Below, piece after piece: positions 8,342-16,348 of a DNA stretch of 64,000 nucleotides. Below the pieces are notes generated by a model. That model was given only the letters and a program-made list of their open reading frames with translations, did not search any database and had not been told where the DNA came from. Positions within the stretch are counted from its first letter, which is position 1, and each line of letters starts with the position of its first letter. A program made the position numbers and the translations under genes. The stretch comes from Paenimyroides tangerinum (GTDB lineage Bacteria; Bacteroidota; Bacteroidia; Flavobacteriales; Flavobacteriaceae), in NCBI RefSeq assembly GCF_003865405.1, contig NZ_RQVQ01000004.1, positions 1 through 64,000 of the forward strand. Reading direction: 5' to 3'.

Positions 8342-9355
8342 TTATTGTTTGTTTTCTTCAGCTAATATACTAACAAATTGATTAACAGTTTCAGATAACG
8401 AAACTAAAGATTTTCCTCCAGCTGCATTGATATGTCCTCCACCATTGAAGTGTTTTCTCGCGAATTCGTTTACATCAAAATTACCTTCAGAACGGAATGA
8501 TATTTTGATTATTCCTTCATCTTTGTTTTCGATAAAAATAGCAGCAAAATCAATACCTTTAATTGATAAACCGTAATTTACGATTCCTTCTGAATCTCCT
8601 TTTTGGAAATTGAATTCGTAAAGTTCTTTTTGAGTAAGTGTTGTATAAGCTGTTTTATGTTCAGGTAAAACTTTTAAATTTTCAAGCGCTCGACCTAATA
8701 GTTGAAGACGACTATATGAATTTGTACTAAACAATTCTGCATGAACCATCGGGTTATCAACTCCAAGGTCAATTAAATCAGCAACAACACGATGTGTATT
8801 TCCTGTGGTTTTTTTGAATTTAAAAGACCCAGAATCGGTTACAATTCCCGTATAAATACAAGTTGCAGCATCTTTATTAATCAAATGATTTAACTCTAAA
8901 TTGGATAAGAAATTGTACAACAATTCACATGTTGAACCGAAATTCACATCAGAAATAGTAACAAGTGCATAATCATCAGGCATTTGATGATGGTCAATCA
9001 TGATAAATGGTGCCGAAAGTTTGCTAAGCGTTTCAGCCATTAAATCACCAGTTCTATGAAGTGCATTGAAATCAAGAGTGAAAATAAGTTCGCAAGATTC
9101 TAAAAACTGAGTAGTTTTTTCTTTGTTTTTTTCAAATATTTCAACGGTTTCAGAACCTGGTAGCCAAGCGATAAAATCTGGAAAATCATTTGGTGAAATT
9201 ACCTTTACTTCGTGGTTAAGTTGTTTTAAAACATGATATAATCCTAAAGTTGACCCTAAAGCATCTCCATCAGGATTTCTGTGCGGAATAATCGCTATTT
9301 TTTTTGGAGTTGATAATAAGTTTTGTACCAACTCTTTCTCATTTGTTTGCATCAT
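8342..9355 (-). CDS. DHH/DHHA1 phosphoesterase, NrnA-like
   Basis: This 337-residue DHH-family enzyme has IPHRNPDGDALGSTLGLY near the start, FTLDFNALHRTG, the DHH motif itself (IMIDHHQMPDD), a TDSGSF motif, and a C-terminal DHHA1 domain ending GGGHINAAGG. This matches NrnA, which degrades short RNA oligomers (nanoRNA) and, in several species, dephosphorylates pAp. A related cyclic-dinucleotide activity is possible, but no PAS or GGDEF domain is present as in GdpP. It is the first gene of the operon that continues with gldI and two immunophilins. Confidence 0.85.
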   Translation of the reverse strand: MMQTNEKELVQNLLSTPKKIAIIPHRNPDGDALGSTLGLYHVLKQLNHEVKVISPNDFPDFIAWLPGSETVEIFEKNKEKTTQFLESCELIFTLDFNALHRTGDLMAETLSKLSAPFIMIDHHQMPDDYALVTISDVNFGSTCELLYNFLSNLELNHLINKDAATCIYTGIVTDSGSFKFKKTTGNTHRVVADLIDLGVDNPMVHAELFSTNSYSRLQLLGRALENLKVLPEHKTAYTTLTQKELYEFNFQKGDSEGIVNYGLSIKGIDFAAIFIENKDEGIIKISFRSEGNFDVNEFARKHFNGGGHINAAGGKSLVSLSETVNQFVSILAEENKQ

Positions 9356-9427
9356 AATGCGAAAATAAACTATTTTTTAATTTTTTCAATATTTATAATT
9401 TATAATCTTGTGCATTTAATTCGGAAA

Positions 9428-10117
9428 TTAATTTTCTGAATTACTAAGGCGTTGCAAACCTTTAATGTCTTTTAAAACGATTTTTTTTCCGACTAAATCT
9501 ATTAAGTTAGATTTTTTTAAATCAGCCAATAAACGAATGCAGCTTTCTGTAGCAGTTCCTACCATTCCGGCAATTTCTTCTCTCGAAAGTTGAATACATA
9601 ATTCGCCATTATTAGTAGTTCCTGCAATATCATTTAAATGAAGTAGGGCAGAAGCCAAGCGTTCTTTTACGTTTTTATTAGAATGATTTGAAGTCGCTTC
9701 ATTTGCTTCTTTTAGTTCATGGCAAATTTCTTTGGTGATTTCCAATGAAAATTTATTATTATGGTTAAAGAATCCCATAATTTCAGTTTTAGGTATGAAA
9801 CAAACTTCCATATCTTCAACTGCAATTGCGCTTAAACTTGATTTTTCTTCACTAATGACCGCATGTTGTCCTAGGATTTTTCCTTTATTTACAAGTTTTA
9901 AAACGCTATCTTTTCCGTTAGAACCTAGTTTAACAATTTTACATGTTCCTTGTTTAACGCAAAAAACACCATTTACAACATCTCCTTCGTTAAAAATGGC
10001 TTGTCCTTTTTTGATTGTGAATGCGGTTTTTGTTTCCGACATTTTGATTAGTTCTTCCTTATTAAGCGCTTTTACAGAGCTTAATTCTCTAACGATACAT
10101 TGTTCACATTTACCCAT
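9428..10117 (-). CDS. Crp/Fnr-family transcription regulator
   Basis: A cyclic-nucleotide-binding-like beta-roll (KKGQAIFNEGDVVNGVFCVKQG) is followed by a long dimer helix and a C-terminal winged helix with recognition region LSREEIAGMVGTATESCIRLL (about 173-195), typical of the Fnr group (E-SR pattern). Cys4 and Cys7 (MGKCEQCIVREL) are at the extreme N-terminus and others lie at about 52, 58 and 110. Whether it binds an iron-sulfur cluster like true Fnr cannot be settled from sequence. It is transcribed away from the cbb3 locus. The shared intergenic region holds a TGAC-AATT-ATCA palindrome, and another lies before ccoS, so it probably controls the cbb3 genes and itself. Confidence 0.88.
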   Translation of the reverse strand: MGKCEQCIVRELSSVKALNKEELIKMSETKTAFTIKKGQAIFNEGDVVNGVFCVKQGTCKIVKLGSNGKDSVLKLVNKGKILGQHAVISEEKSSLSAIAVEDMEVCFIPKTEIMGFFNHNNKFSLEITKEICHELKEANEATSNHSNKNVKERLASALLHLNDIAGTTNNGELCIQLSREEIAGMVGTATESCIRLLADLKKSNLIDLVGKKIVLKDIKGLQRLSNSEN

Positions 10118-10140
10118 GACGAAAAATTTTAAGCGACTAT

Positions 10141-10172
10141 CAAATATACAATTTTTTTATGACAATTATCAT
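10141..10172 (-). promoter_or_regulatory. Promoter of the Fnr-family gene with overlapping Fnr-like site
   Basis: On the minus strand TATATTTG (10148-10141) is a perfect -7 element 24 bases upstream of the start codon. Just upstream, ATGACAATTATCAT (10159-10172) resembles the Fnr box TTGAT-N4-ATCAA, with half-sites TGAC and ATCA and the correct 4-base spacer. The site covers where the -33 element should be, which would fit autoregulation. Confidence 0.55.
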
Positions 10173-10230
10173 TTTTTTTAATCTATGTATTAGAGAATTT
10201 TACAGAAAATATTAAAGAAAATTCTAAAAT

Positions 10231-12606
10231 ATGGCAAATTGTTTTCACTGCGGGAATGATATCGTTGAAACTGAACGAGTTTTGTTCGATAATAAAAAAT
10301 TCTGTTGTAACGGTTGCAAAACAGTTTATGAGATTTTCTCTACCAATGGATTGGAATGTTACTACGATTTTGAAAAAATGCCTGGTACAACTCCAAGTAA
10401 GGTTTCTGACAAATATAATTTTTTAGATAATCAAGATATTGTAAACAAGCTTTTAGATTTTCAAGAAGATTCCATTCATATTGTTCGTTTGTATATTCCG
10501 CAAGTTCATTGTAGTTCGTGTATTTGGATTTTGGAAAACTTAAATAAATTAAACGAAGGAATCTCTACTTCACAAGTTAATTTTTCTCAGAAAAAAGTAA
10601 CCGTAAATTTCAATCCTTTAAAAACGAATCTAAAAGAGATTGTTCTTCTACTTTCTAGCATTGGTTACGAACCTTATATCAGTTTAGAAAATTACGATGC
10701 AAAACCTAAACTGATTGACCGTAGTTTGATATTTAAAATCGGTGTTGCCTTTTTTGGTTTTGGAAATATAATGTTGCTTTCTTTTCCTGAATATTTCAAT
10801 GTTGATGATTATTGGATGCAAGAATATAAAGATTTTTTTAGATATGTGATTCTTTTAATCGCACTTCCAGTTTTCTTATATTCTGCTACACCTTATTATA
10901 AATCGGCTTGGAATAGTATCAAACTAAAAACATTTAATATTGATATTCCTATGGCATTAGGAATTATTGTGATGTTTGTTCGAAGTGTGGTCGATATTTT
11001 CTTTCAAGATGGTCAAGGATTTTTAGATAGTATGTGTGGTTTGGTTTTTTTCATGCTTTCAGGGAAATTAATTCAACAAACAACATTTAACTTCCTTTCT
11101 TTTGAGCGCGATTATAAATCATACTTTCCGATTGCTGTTACCAAATTAGTAGATGAAAAAGAAGTTCCGATTCAGGTTTATGAAATCGAAAAACAAAATA
11201 AGCTTTTGATTAGAAATCAAGAATTAATACCTGTTGATTCAATTTTAATTTCGGAGCACGCTTATATCGATTATAGCTTTGTTTCAGGAGAAGCAATTCC
11301 TGTTGAAAAGAAATCTGGAGATAAAATTTTTGCAGGTGGAAAACAAATGGGAGAAGCCATTGTCATTGAATCTATCAATACCGTTTCTCAGAGTTATTTG
11401 ACCCAATTGTGGAGTAACGATGTTTTCCAAAAGAAAAGCGAATTCAAGTTCCGTTCAATTACAGATAGAGCAAGTCAACTTTTTACTCCAGCATTGTTAT
11501 TTATTGCTTTTGCAGGATTGATTTATTGGGGATTCATCAATTGGAATAGTGCGTTTAATGTTTTTACTGCCGTTTTGATTGTAGCTTGTCCGTGTGCATT
11601 GGCTTTAACTGCTCCTTATACTTGGGGAAATGTTATTCGTATTATGGGAAATAAGAAGTTTTATCTAAAAAACACCATTGTTATAGAACAATTGTCAAAT
11701 GTTAATGCGATTGTTTTTGATAAAACAGGAACGATTACTTCAAATGATTCAAATAGTATAAAATATATAGGAAACGATTTATCTAAAGAAGAAATAATTG
11801 CTATTCGAAATATCGTCCGAGGTTCCAATCATCCATTGAGTAGAAGATTGTATAATTTTTTACCTGAAGGAAAAATAGATAAACCAACGATGTTTGAAGA
11901 AATTGCTGGGGCTGGAATAGTTGGTTTTATTAATGATAAAACATTTAAAATCGGTTCTACAAAATTAGTTGGTCTTACAGAAGAACAAATTTCTATTAAG
12001 GAAACTCGAGTTTATATTCAGATTAACGAAATGAATAAAGGCTATTTTGTTTTTGAAAATCAATATCGTGAAGGATTAGGTGATTTGTTTAAAAGTTTAA
12101 TAGCAAATAAATATAAATTATTTGTGCTTTCTGGTGATAATGATGGCGAGCGAAAAAATCTAGAAAGAATGTTACCAGAAGGTGTTTCTTTAGTTTTTAA
12201 TCAAAAACCCGAACAAAAATTAGAATTCATAAAAAATCTTCAGGACCAAGGTTTAAATGTAATGATGGTCGGCGATGGATTAAATGATGCTGGTGCTTTG
12301 GCTCAAAGTAATGTTGGAGTTTCAATCTCTGAAAATGTCAATGTTTTTACACCTGCAAGTGATGCGATTTTAGATGCTAGTAACTTCTCTAAAATTCTTT
12401 ATTTTTTGAATTATGCAAAAAATGCAATGAAAACAATTAAGATGAGTTACGGTTTGGCTTTAACTTATAATGTTGTCGGAATTTCATTTGCTTTAACAAA
12501 TAATTTATCTCCTTTGGTTGCGGCAATCATTATGCCTTTGAGTACTGCGACTATCATTGGTTTTGTTACTTTAATGACGCATTTTTATGCAAATAACAAA
12601 AGTTAA
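10231..12606 (+). CDS. ccoI: Heavy-metal P-type ATPase, CcoI/CopA2 type
   Basis: This 791-residue P1B-type ATPase begins with a Cys-rich metal-binding domain (CFHCGNDI and FCCNGCKTVYEI). An HMA domain with HCSSC (about residue 92) follows, then membrane helices, the ion-channel motif CPCALAL, phosphorylation site DKTGTIT, the GSNHPLS nucleotide-binding motif and hinge VGDGLNDAGAL. ATPases with this double N-terminus next to cbb3 oxidase genes export copper to the periplasm for assembly of the CuB centre rather than for detoxification. The gene starts the cbb3 cluster and diverges from the Fnr-family regulator. The ATG at 10231 puts MANCFHCG first, as expected. Confidence 0.93.
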   Translation: MANCFHCGNDIVETERVLFDNKKFCCNGCKTVYEIFSTNGLECYYDFEKMPGTTPSKVSDKYNFLDNQDIVNKLLDFQEDSIHIVRLYIPQVHCSSCIWILENLNKLNEGISTSQVNFSQKKVTVNFNPLKTNLKEIVLLLSSIGYEPYISLENYDAKPKLIDRSLIFKIGVAFFGFGNIMLLSFPEYFNVDDYWMQEYKDFFRYVILLIALPVFLYSATPYYKSAWNSIKLKTFNIDIPMALGIIVMFVRSVVDIFFQDGQGFLDSMCGLVFFMLSGKLIQQTTFNFLSFERDYKSYFPIAVTKLVDEKEVPIQVYEIEKQNKLLIRNQELIPVDSILISEHAYIDYSFVSGEAIPVEKKSGDKIFAGGKQMGEAIVIESINTVSQSYLTQLWSNDVFQKKSEFKFRSITDRASQLFTPALLFIAFAGLIYWGFINWNSAFNVFTAVLIVACPCALALTAPYTWGNVIRIMGNKKFYLKNTIVIEQLSNVNAIVFDKTGTITSNDSNSIKYIGNDLSKEEIIAIRNIVRGSNHPLSRRLYNFLPEGKIDKPTMFEEIAGAGIVGFINDKTFKIGSTKLVGLTEEQISIKETRVYIQINEMNKGYFVFENQYREGLGDLFKSLIANKYKLFVLSGDNDGERKNLERMLPEGVSLVFNQKPEQKLEFIKNLQDQGLNVMMVGDGLNDAGALAQSNVGVSISENVNVFTPASDAILDASNFSKILYFLNYAKNAMKTIKMSYGLALTYNVVGISFALTNNLSPLVAAIIMPLSTATIIGFVTLMTHFYANNKS

Positions 12607-12629
12607 AAAAAACCTAAAAAAAAGAACAC

Positions 12630-12676
12630 AACCTGATAATTATCAGGTTTTAAAATGGAATCAAGCGGTATTTTTG
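12630..12676 (+). promoter_or_regulatory. Fnr-like box and promoter of the ccoS-NOQP operon
   Basis: A perfect 20-bp palindrome (12630-12649) has the core CTGAT-AATT-ATCAG, which matches the Fnr box TTGAT-N4-ATCAA at 4 of 5 bases per half-site with the correct spacer. A perfect -7 element TATTTTTG follows at 12669-12676. Transcription would begin near 12680-12683, placing the palindrome centre (12639.5) at about -41 to -44, the position of a class II activator site. No TTTG -33 element is present, as expected for an activated promoter. Confidence 0.65.
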
Positions 12677-12693
12677 ATACAAATAAATTAGTT

Positions 12694-12897
12694 ATGGGAG
12701 TCATATATATTTTAATATGCATCAGCATATTTGTAGCCGCAGTTTTCCTCTTTTTGTTTATAAAATCAGTAAAAAGCGGTCAGTTCGATGACGATTATAC
12801 TCCGTCTGTACGGATGCTTTTCGAAGACGAACTCAAATCAAAAACAGATTCAAAAATAATTTCAAATACAGATAAAAACAAGAACAACTCAAATTAA
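12694..12897 (+). CDS. ccoS: cbb3 oxidase assembly protein CcoS
   Basis: A single membrane helix (VIYILICISIFVAAVFLFLF) is followed by the CcoS signature KSVKSGQFDDDYTPSVRMLFEDE. CcoS is needed for cofactor insertion into the catalytic subunit of cbb3 oxidase. An ATG at 12655 would add 13 residues (MESSGIFDTNKLV). I prefer 12694 because the protein then starts directly at the helix, as in the family, and because a good -7 element lies at 12669-12676, inside the longer version. It is 6 bases upstream of the fused ccoNO. Confidence 0.85.
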   Translation: MGVIYILICISIFVAAVFLFLFIKSVKSGQFDDDYTPSVRMLFEDELKSKTDSKIISNTDKNKNNSN

Positions 12898-12903
12898 TTA
12901 ACT

Positions 12904-15084
12904 ATGGAAATGCAACAGTTTTACTACGATAACAAAATTGTTAAGAAATTCCTATATGCATCTTTACTTTATGGAGTAATTGGTATGTTAGTAGGATTGG
13001 TTTTGGCATTGATGTTTATTATTCCTGGGCTAAATCAAGATATACCTTGGTTGAGTTTTGGTAGAATTAGACCTTTACATACAAACGCAGTAATTTTTGC
13101 CTTTGTTGGTAATGCCATTTTTGGAGGGATTTATTATTCACTTCAACGACTATTAAAAACAAGAATGTACAGCGATGTACTAAGTAATATAAATTTCTGG
13201 GGATGGCAGTTGATTATTCTGTCTGCAGTTGTTACCCTTCCGTTAGGAATCACATCTTCAAAAGAATACGCTGAATTAGAATGGCCAATAGATATTGCTA
13301 TTGCTTTAGTTTGGGTAATTTTTGGTTTGAATATGATTATGACGATTTTAAGAAGAAGAGAACGTCATTTATATGTTGCAATTTGGTTCTATTTAGCAAC
13401 TTTCGTTACTGTAGCTGTGTTGCACATTTTCAACAGTTTAGCTTTACCAGTTAGTTTCTTAAAATCTTATTCTGTTTATGCGGGTGTTCAAGATGCTTTA
13501 GTACAATGGTGGTACGGACATAATGCGGTTGCATTCTTCCTGACAACACCTTTCTTAGGATTGATGTACTATTTCTTACCTAAAATCGCAAACAGACCGA
13601 TTTATTCATACAGATTATCAATCATTCACTTCTGGTCTTTAATTTTCTTATACATTTGGGCAGGACCTCACCATTTATTATATACTGCTTTACCAGAATG
13701 GGCTCAGAATTTAGGTGTTGTTTTCTCAGTAATGTTGATTGCTCCATCTTGGGGAGGTATGATTAATGGTTTATTAACTCTTAGAGGAGCTTGGGATAAA
13801 GTAAGAACAGAACCAGTTTTAAAATTCTTTGTTGTAGCGGTAACAGGTTATGGTATGGCAACGTTCGAAGGACCGATGTTATCTCTTAAAAACGTAAATG
13901 CTATTGCCCATTATACAGATTGGATTATTGCTCACGTTCACGTTGGTGCTTTAGCTTGGAATGGATTTATGGTATTTGCAATTGCTTATTGGTTATTACC
14001 AAGAATGGCTAAAACCGAATTATACTCTAAATCATTAGCAAATTTCCATTTCTGGATTGGTACTTTAGGTATTATTTTATATGCAATTCCAATGTATGTT
14101 GCAGGTTTTCAACAACATTTAATGTGGAAAGATTTTAATCCAGATGGAACTTTAAAATACGGAAATTTCCTTGAAACAGTTACTGCAATTATGCCGATGT
14201 ATTATATGCGTGCAATTGGAGGTACATTATTTATCATCGGAATTTTAGTAATGGTTTATAATTTAATCCGTACTATGGCTCCTGTTCCAGCTATTCAAGA
14301 TGAATTAGCAGAGGCTCCAGCTTTAGTTAAGATTTCTCCAAATCGTGTAAAAGGTGAAGCGTTCCACTCTTGGTTAGAGCGTAAACCAATTCAATTAACA
14401 TTATTAGCAACGGTTGCTATTTTAATTGGTGGTATCATACAGATTGTTCCTACGATAGTTGTGGATTCAAATATCCAAACAATTGAAAGCGTTAAACCAT
14501 ATACTCCATTAGAGTTACAAGGACGTGATTTATATATTAGAGAAGGTTGTGTTGGATGTCACTCACAAATGATTCGTCCGTTCCGTTCTGAAGTTGAACG
14601 TTATGGAGAATATTCTAAATCAGGAGAATATGTTTATGATCATCCATTCTTATGGGGTTCTAAACGTACAGGTCCAGATTTACATAGATTAGGTGGTAAA
14701 TATTCAGATAACTGGCATTTTAACCACATGTATGATCCAGAAAGTACTTCAGCAGGTTCAATTATGCCAGCATACAAATGGTTATTTGAAAATAAACCAA
14801 TGGATCACACAGAAATCGAAACTAAAATGCGTGTGATGGCTAAGTTAGGTGTTCCTTATACTGAAGAAGATATTACGAATGCTAAGGCTAATTTAAAAGC
14901 TCAAGCAATGCAAATTGAACAAAACTTAATGAATGATCCTGATTTTGTTAAGTCTTATGAAGCAAGTAAAAAAGACGCAGCAGCTAATGGTAAAGAATTT
15001 ACTCCAATGAGTGATAGAGAAATTACTGCAATGATTGCTTATTTACAACGTTTAGGTACAGATATTAAAGTAAAAAATAAATAG
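12904..15084 (+). CDS. ccoNO: cbb3 oxidase fused subunits I and II (CcoN-CcoO)
   Basis: The 726-residue product joins the catalytic haem-copper subunit CcoN (about residues 1-490) to the monohaem cytochrome CcoO (about 500-726). The CcoN part shows the His sites RPLHTNAV, WWYGHNAVAFFLTTP, AGPHHLLYT and HVHVGALAWNGF on 12 or more membrane helices. After a further helix the CcoO part carries EGCVGCHSQMIRPF, with the haem-binding CxxCH at about 549-553, and ends AMIAYLQRLGTDI. The enzyme reduces O2 to water with high affinity and pumps protons in the inner membrane. Fused ccoNO is typical of Bacteroidetes, and no stop or frameshift is seen at the junction. Confidence 0.96.
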   Translation: MEMQQFYYDNKIVKKFLYASLLYGVIGMLVGLVLALMFIIPGLNQDIPWLSFGRIRPLHTNAVIFAFVGNAIFGGIYYSLQRLLKTRMYSDVLSNINFWGWQLIILSAVVTLPLGITSSKEYAELEWPIDIAIALVWVIFGLNMIMTILRRRERHLYVAIWFYLATFVTVAVLHIFNSLALPVSFLKSYSVYAGVQDALVQWWYGHNAVAFFLTTPFLGLMYYFLPKIANRPIYSYRLSIIHFWSLIFLYIWAGPHHLLYTALPEWAQNLGVVFSVMLIAPSWGGMINGLLTLRGAWDKVRTEPVLKFFVVAVTGYGMATFEGPMLSLKNVNAIAHYTDWIIAHVHVGALAWNGFMVFAIAYWLLPRMAKTELYSKSLANFHFWIGTLGIILYAIPMYVAGFQQHLMWKDFNPDGTLKYGNFLETVTAIMPMYYMRAIGGTLFIIGILVMVYNLIRTMAPVPAIQDELAEAPALVKISPNRVKGEAFHSWLERKPIQLTLLATVAILIGGIIQIVPTIVVDSNIQTIESVKPYTPLELQGRDLYIREGCVGCHSQMIRPFRSEVERYGEYSKSGEYVYDHPFLWGSKRTGPDLHRLGGKYSDNWHFNHMYDPESTSAGSIMPAYKWLFENKPMDHTEIETKMRVMAKLGVPYTEEDITNAKANLKAQAMQIEQNLMNDPDFVKSYEASKKDAAANGKEFTPMSDREITAMIAYLQRLGTDIKVKNK

Positions 15085-15092
15085 TTTGAATT

Positions 15093-15284
15093 ATGTTAAA
15101 GTTCATAAAACATAATTTGGATCATATTTCTGGGATAGAAATTTATCCAATGATCGCTTTACTAATCTTTTTCTTCTTCTTTTTGGGATTATATATTTGG
15201 GTGTTTACCTACAAAAAAGAAAAAATTAATGAATTGAGTAATCTTCCTTTCGAGGAAGGTACTCAAAACTCTAAAAACGAATAG
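15093..15284 (+). CDS. ccoQ: cbb3 oxidase subunit CcoQ/FixQ
   Basis: This 63-residue protein has one membrane helix (YPMIALLIFFFFFLGLYIW) followed by a short charged tail (VFTYKKEKINELSNLPFE). Size, topology and position between ccoNO (8-base gap) and ccoP (2-base gap) identify it as CcoQ. CcoQ is a small non-catalytic subunit that stabilises the complex, especially its CcoP contact. Confidence 0.85.
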   Translation: MLKFIKHNLDHISGIEIYPMIALLIFFFFFLGLYIWVFTYKKEKINELSNLPFEEGTQNSKNE

Positions 15285-15286
15285 TT

Positions 15287-16231
15287 ATGAAAAGATTTTT
15301 TCCAGTTTACGTAAGAGTACCGCTTCTTTTCGCAATATTTTTTGGATTTGTTGAATATTTTGTTGACTCTGGTGATAAGCCTGCTTTTATAGAATATCCT
15401 TCTGTTTTGTTGTTATTAGGTTTATTCTTGTTTGTGCAAATTGCAGTTGAAATTGTCTCTGCTTCTGTAAATAAAGTTGTTAAAGCTTTAATGACTCCAG
15501 AAGAACGAGCTGAAAAAGAGCGTTTAGATGATTTGCCATTGACTGAAACGCCTGGTTATAAAAAATTAATGAAGGCATTAACACGTTCAAAATCTGAAGA
15601 AGAAGAACCAAATCTTGTTTTAGATCATGAATATGATGGTATTAAAGAATTAGATAATGAATTACCACCTTGGTGGGTGTATTTATTCTATGCAACTATT
15701 ATTTTTGGAGTAATTTATCTAGCAAAATATCAAATTTTTGGAGGTGATAATCAAGTTCAAGAATTTGATAAGCAAATGGCTGCTGCTAAAATACAAATTG
15801 AAGAATACAAGAAAACTGCTCCAGATTTATTAACTGCTGATCAAGTTACTTTACTTACTGATCCTGCTGATTTAGCTTCAGGTAAAAATATATATGATAC
15901 AAAATGTGCAGTATGTCACAGAGCAGATGGAGGTGGAGGTATTGGTCCGAACTTAACAGATGAGCATTGGATTTTAGGAGGTGATATCAAAGATGTGTTT
16001 AATACCATTATGGAAGGTGGTAGAGATGGAAAAGGAATGGTGCCTTGGAAAGCAGAAATAAAACCTTCTGATATACAAAAAGTTGCGAGCTATGTTTTGT
16101 CATTACAAGGAACTAATCCACCAGAAGCTAAAGCGCCAGAAGGAGATTTGTTTACACCAACTCAAACAAACACTACCGAAGTTGCAACCGATACTTTACA
16201 AAGTCCAGCTGCCGAGGTAACCCAAAATTAA
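15287..16231 (+). CDS. ccoP: cbb3 oxidase subunit CcoP, single haem
   Basis: CcoP delivers electrons to the oxidase. This 314-residue version has two N-terminal helices, a charged loop (MTPEERAEKERLDD), and the family signature ELPPWWVYLFYATIIFGVIY. One cytochrome c domain follows, with CAVCH at about 207-211 and a Met ligand in GKGMVPW. Proteobacterial CcoP normally has two CxxCH motifs and only one is present here, the shorter form seen in Bacteroidetes. The C-terminal 40 residues are a low-complexity Thr/Glu/Pro tail. A terminator follows at 16268-16306. Confidence 0.93.
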   Translation: MKRFFPVYVRVPLLFAIFFGFVEYFVDSGDKPAFIEYPSVLLLLGLFLFVQIAVEIVSASVNKVVKALMTPEERAEKERLDDLPLTETPGYKKLMKALTRSKSEEEEPNLVLDHEYDGIKELDNELPPWWVYLFYATIIFGVIYLAKYQIFGGDNQVQEFDKQMAAAKIQIEEYKKTAPDLLTADQVTLLTDPADLASGKNIYDTKCAVCHRADGGGGIGPNLTDEHWILGGDIKDVFNTIMEGGRDGKGMVPWKAEIKPSDIQKVASYVLSLQGTNPPEAKAPEGDLFTPTQTNTTEVATDTLQSPAAEVTQN

Positions 16232-16267
16232 GGTTCGAAAAGAGCTATATTTAGTTTTATTTTTTTT

Positions 16268-16306
16268 ATCGACCACAGCTATTTCTATGGTTGTGGTCGA
16301 TTTTAT
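16268..16306 (+). terminator. Terminator after ccoP
   Basis: Stem ATCGACCACA/TGTGGTCGAT with a 14-base loop followed by a T-rich run. It separates ccoS-NOQP from ccoG-H. Confidence 0.8.
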
Positions 16307-16348
16307 TTATTTAAATCGCTAATCAAATTAACATAAATACGGTATATA

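Noticed and set aside
12630..12649. Palindrome before ccoS as an intrinsic terminator for ccoI
   Set aside because: The palindrome has no room for a loop without breaking the centre and only four T follow. Its Fnr-box core and distance to a -7 element explain it better, though a dual role is possible.
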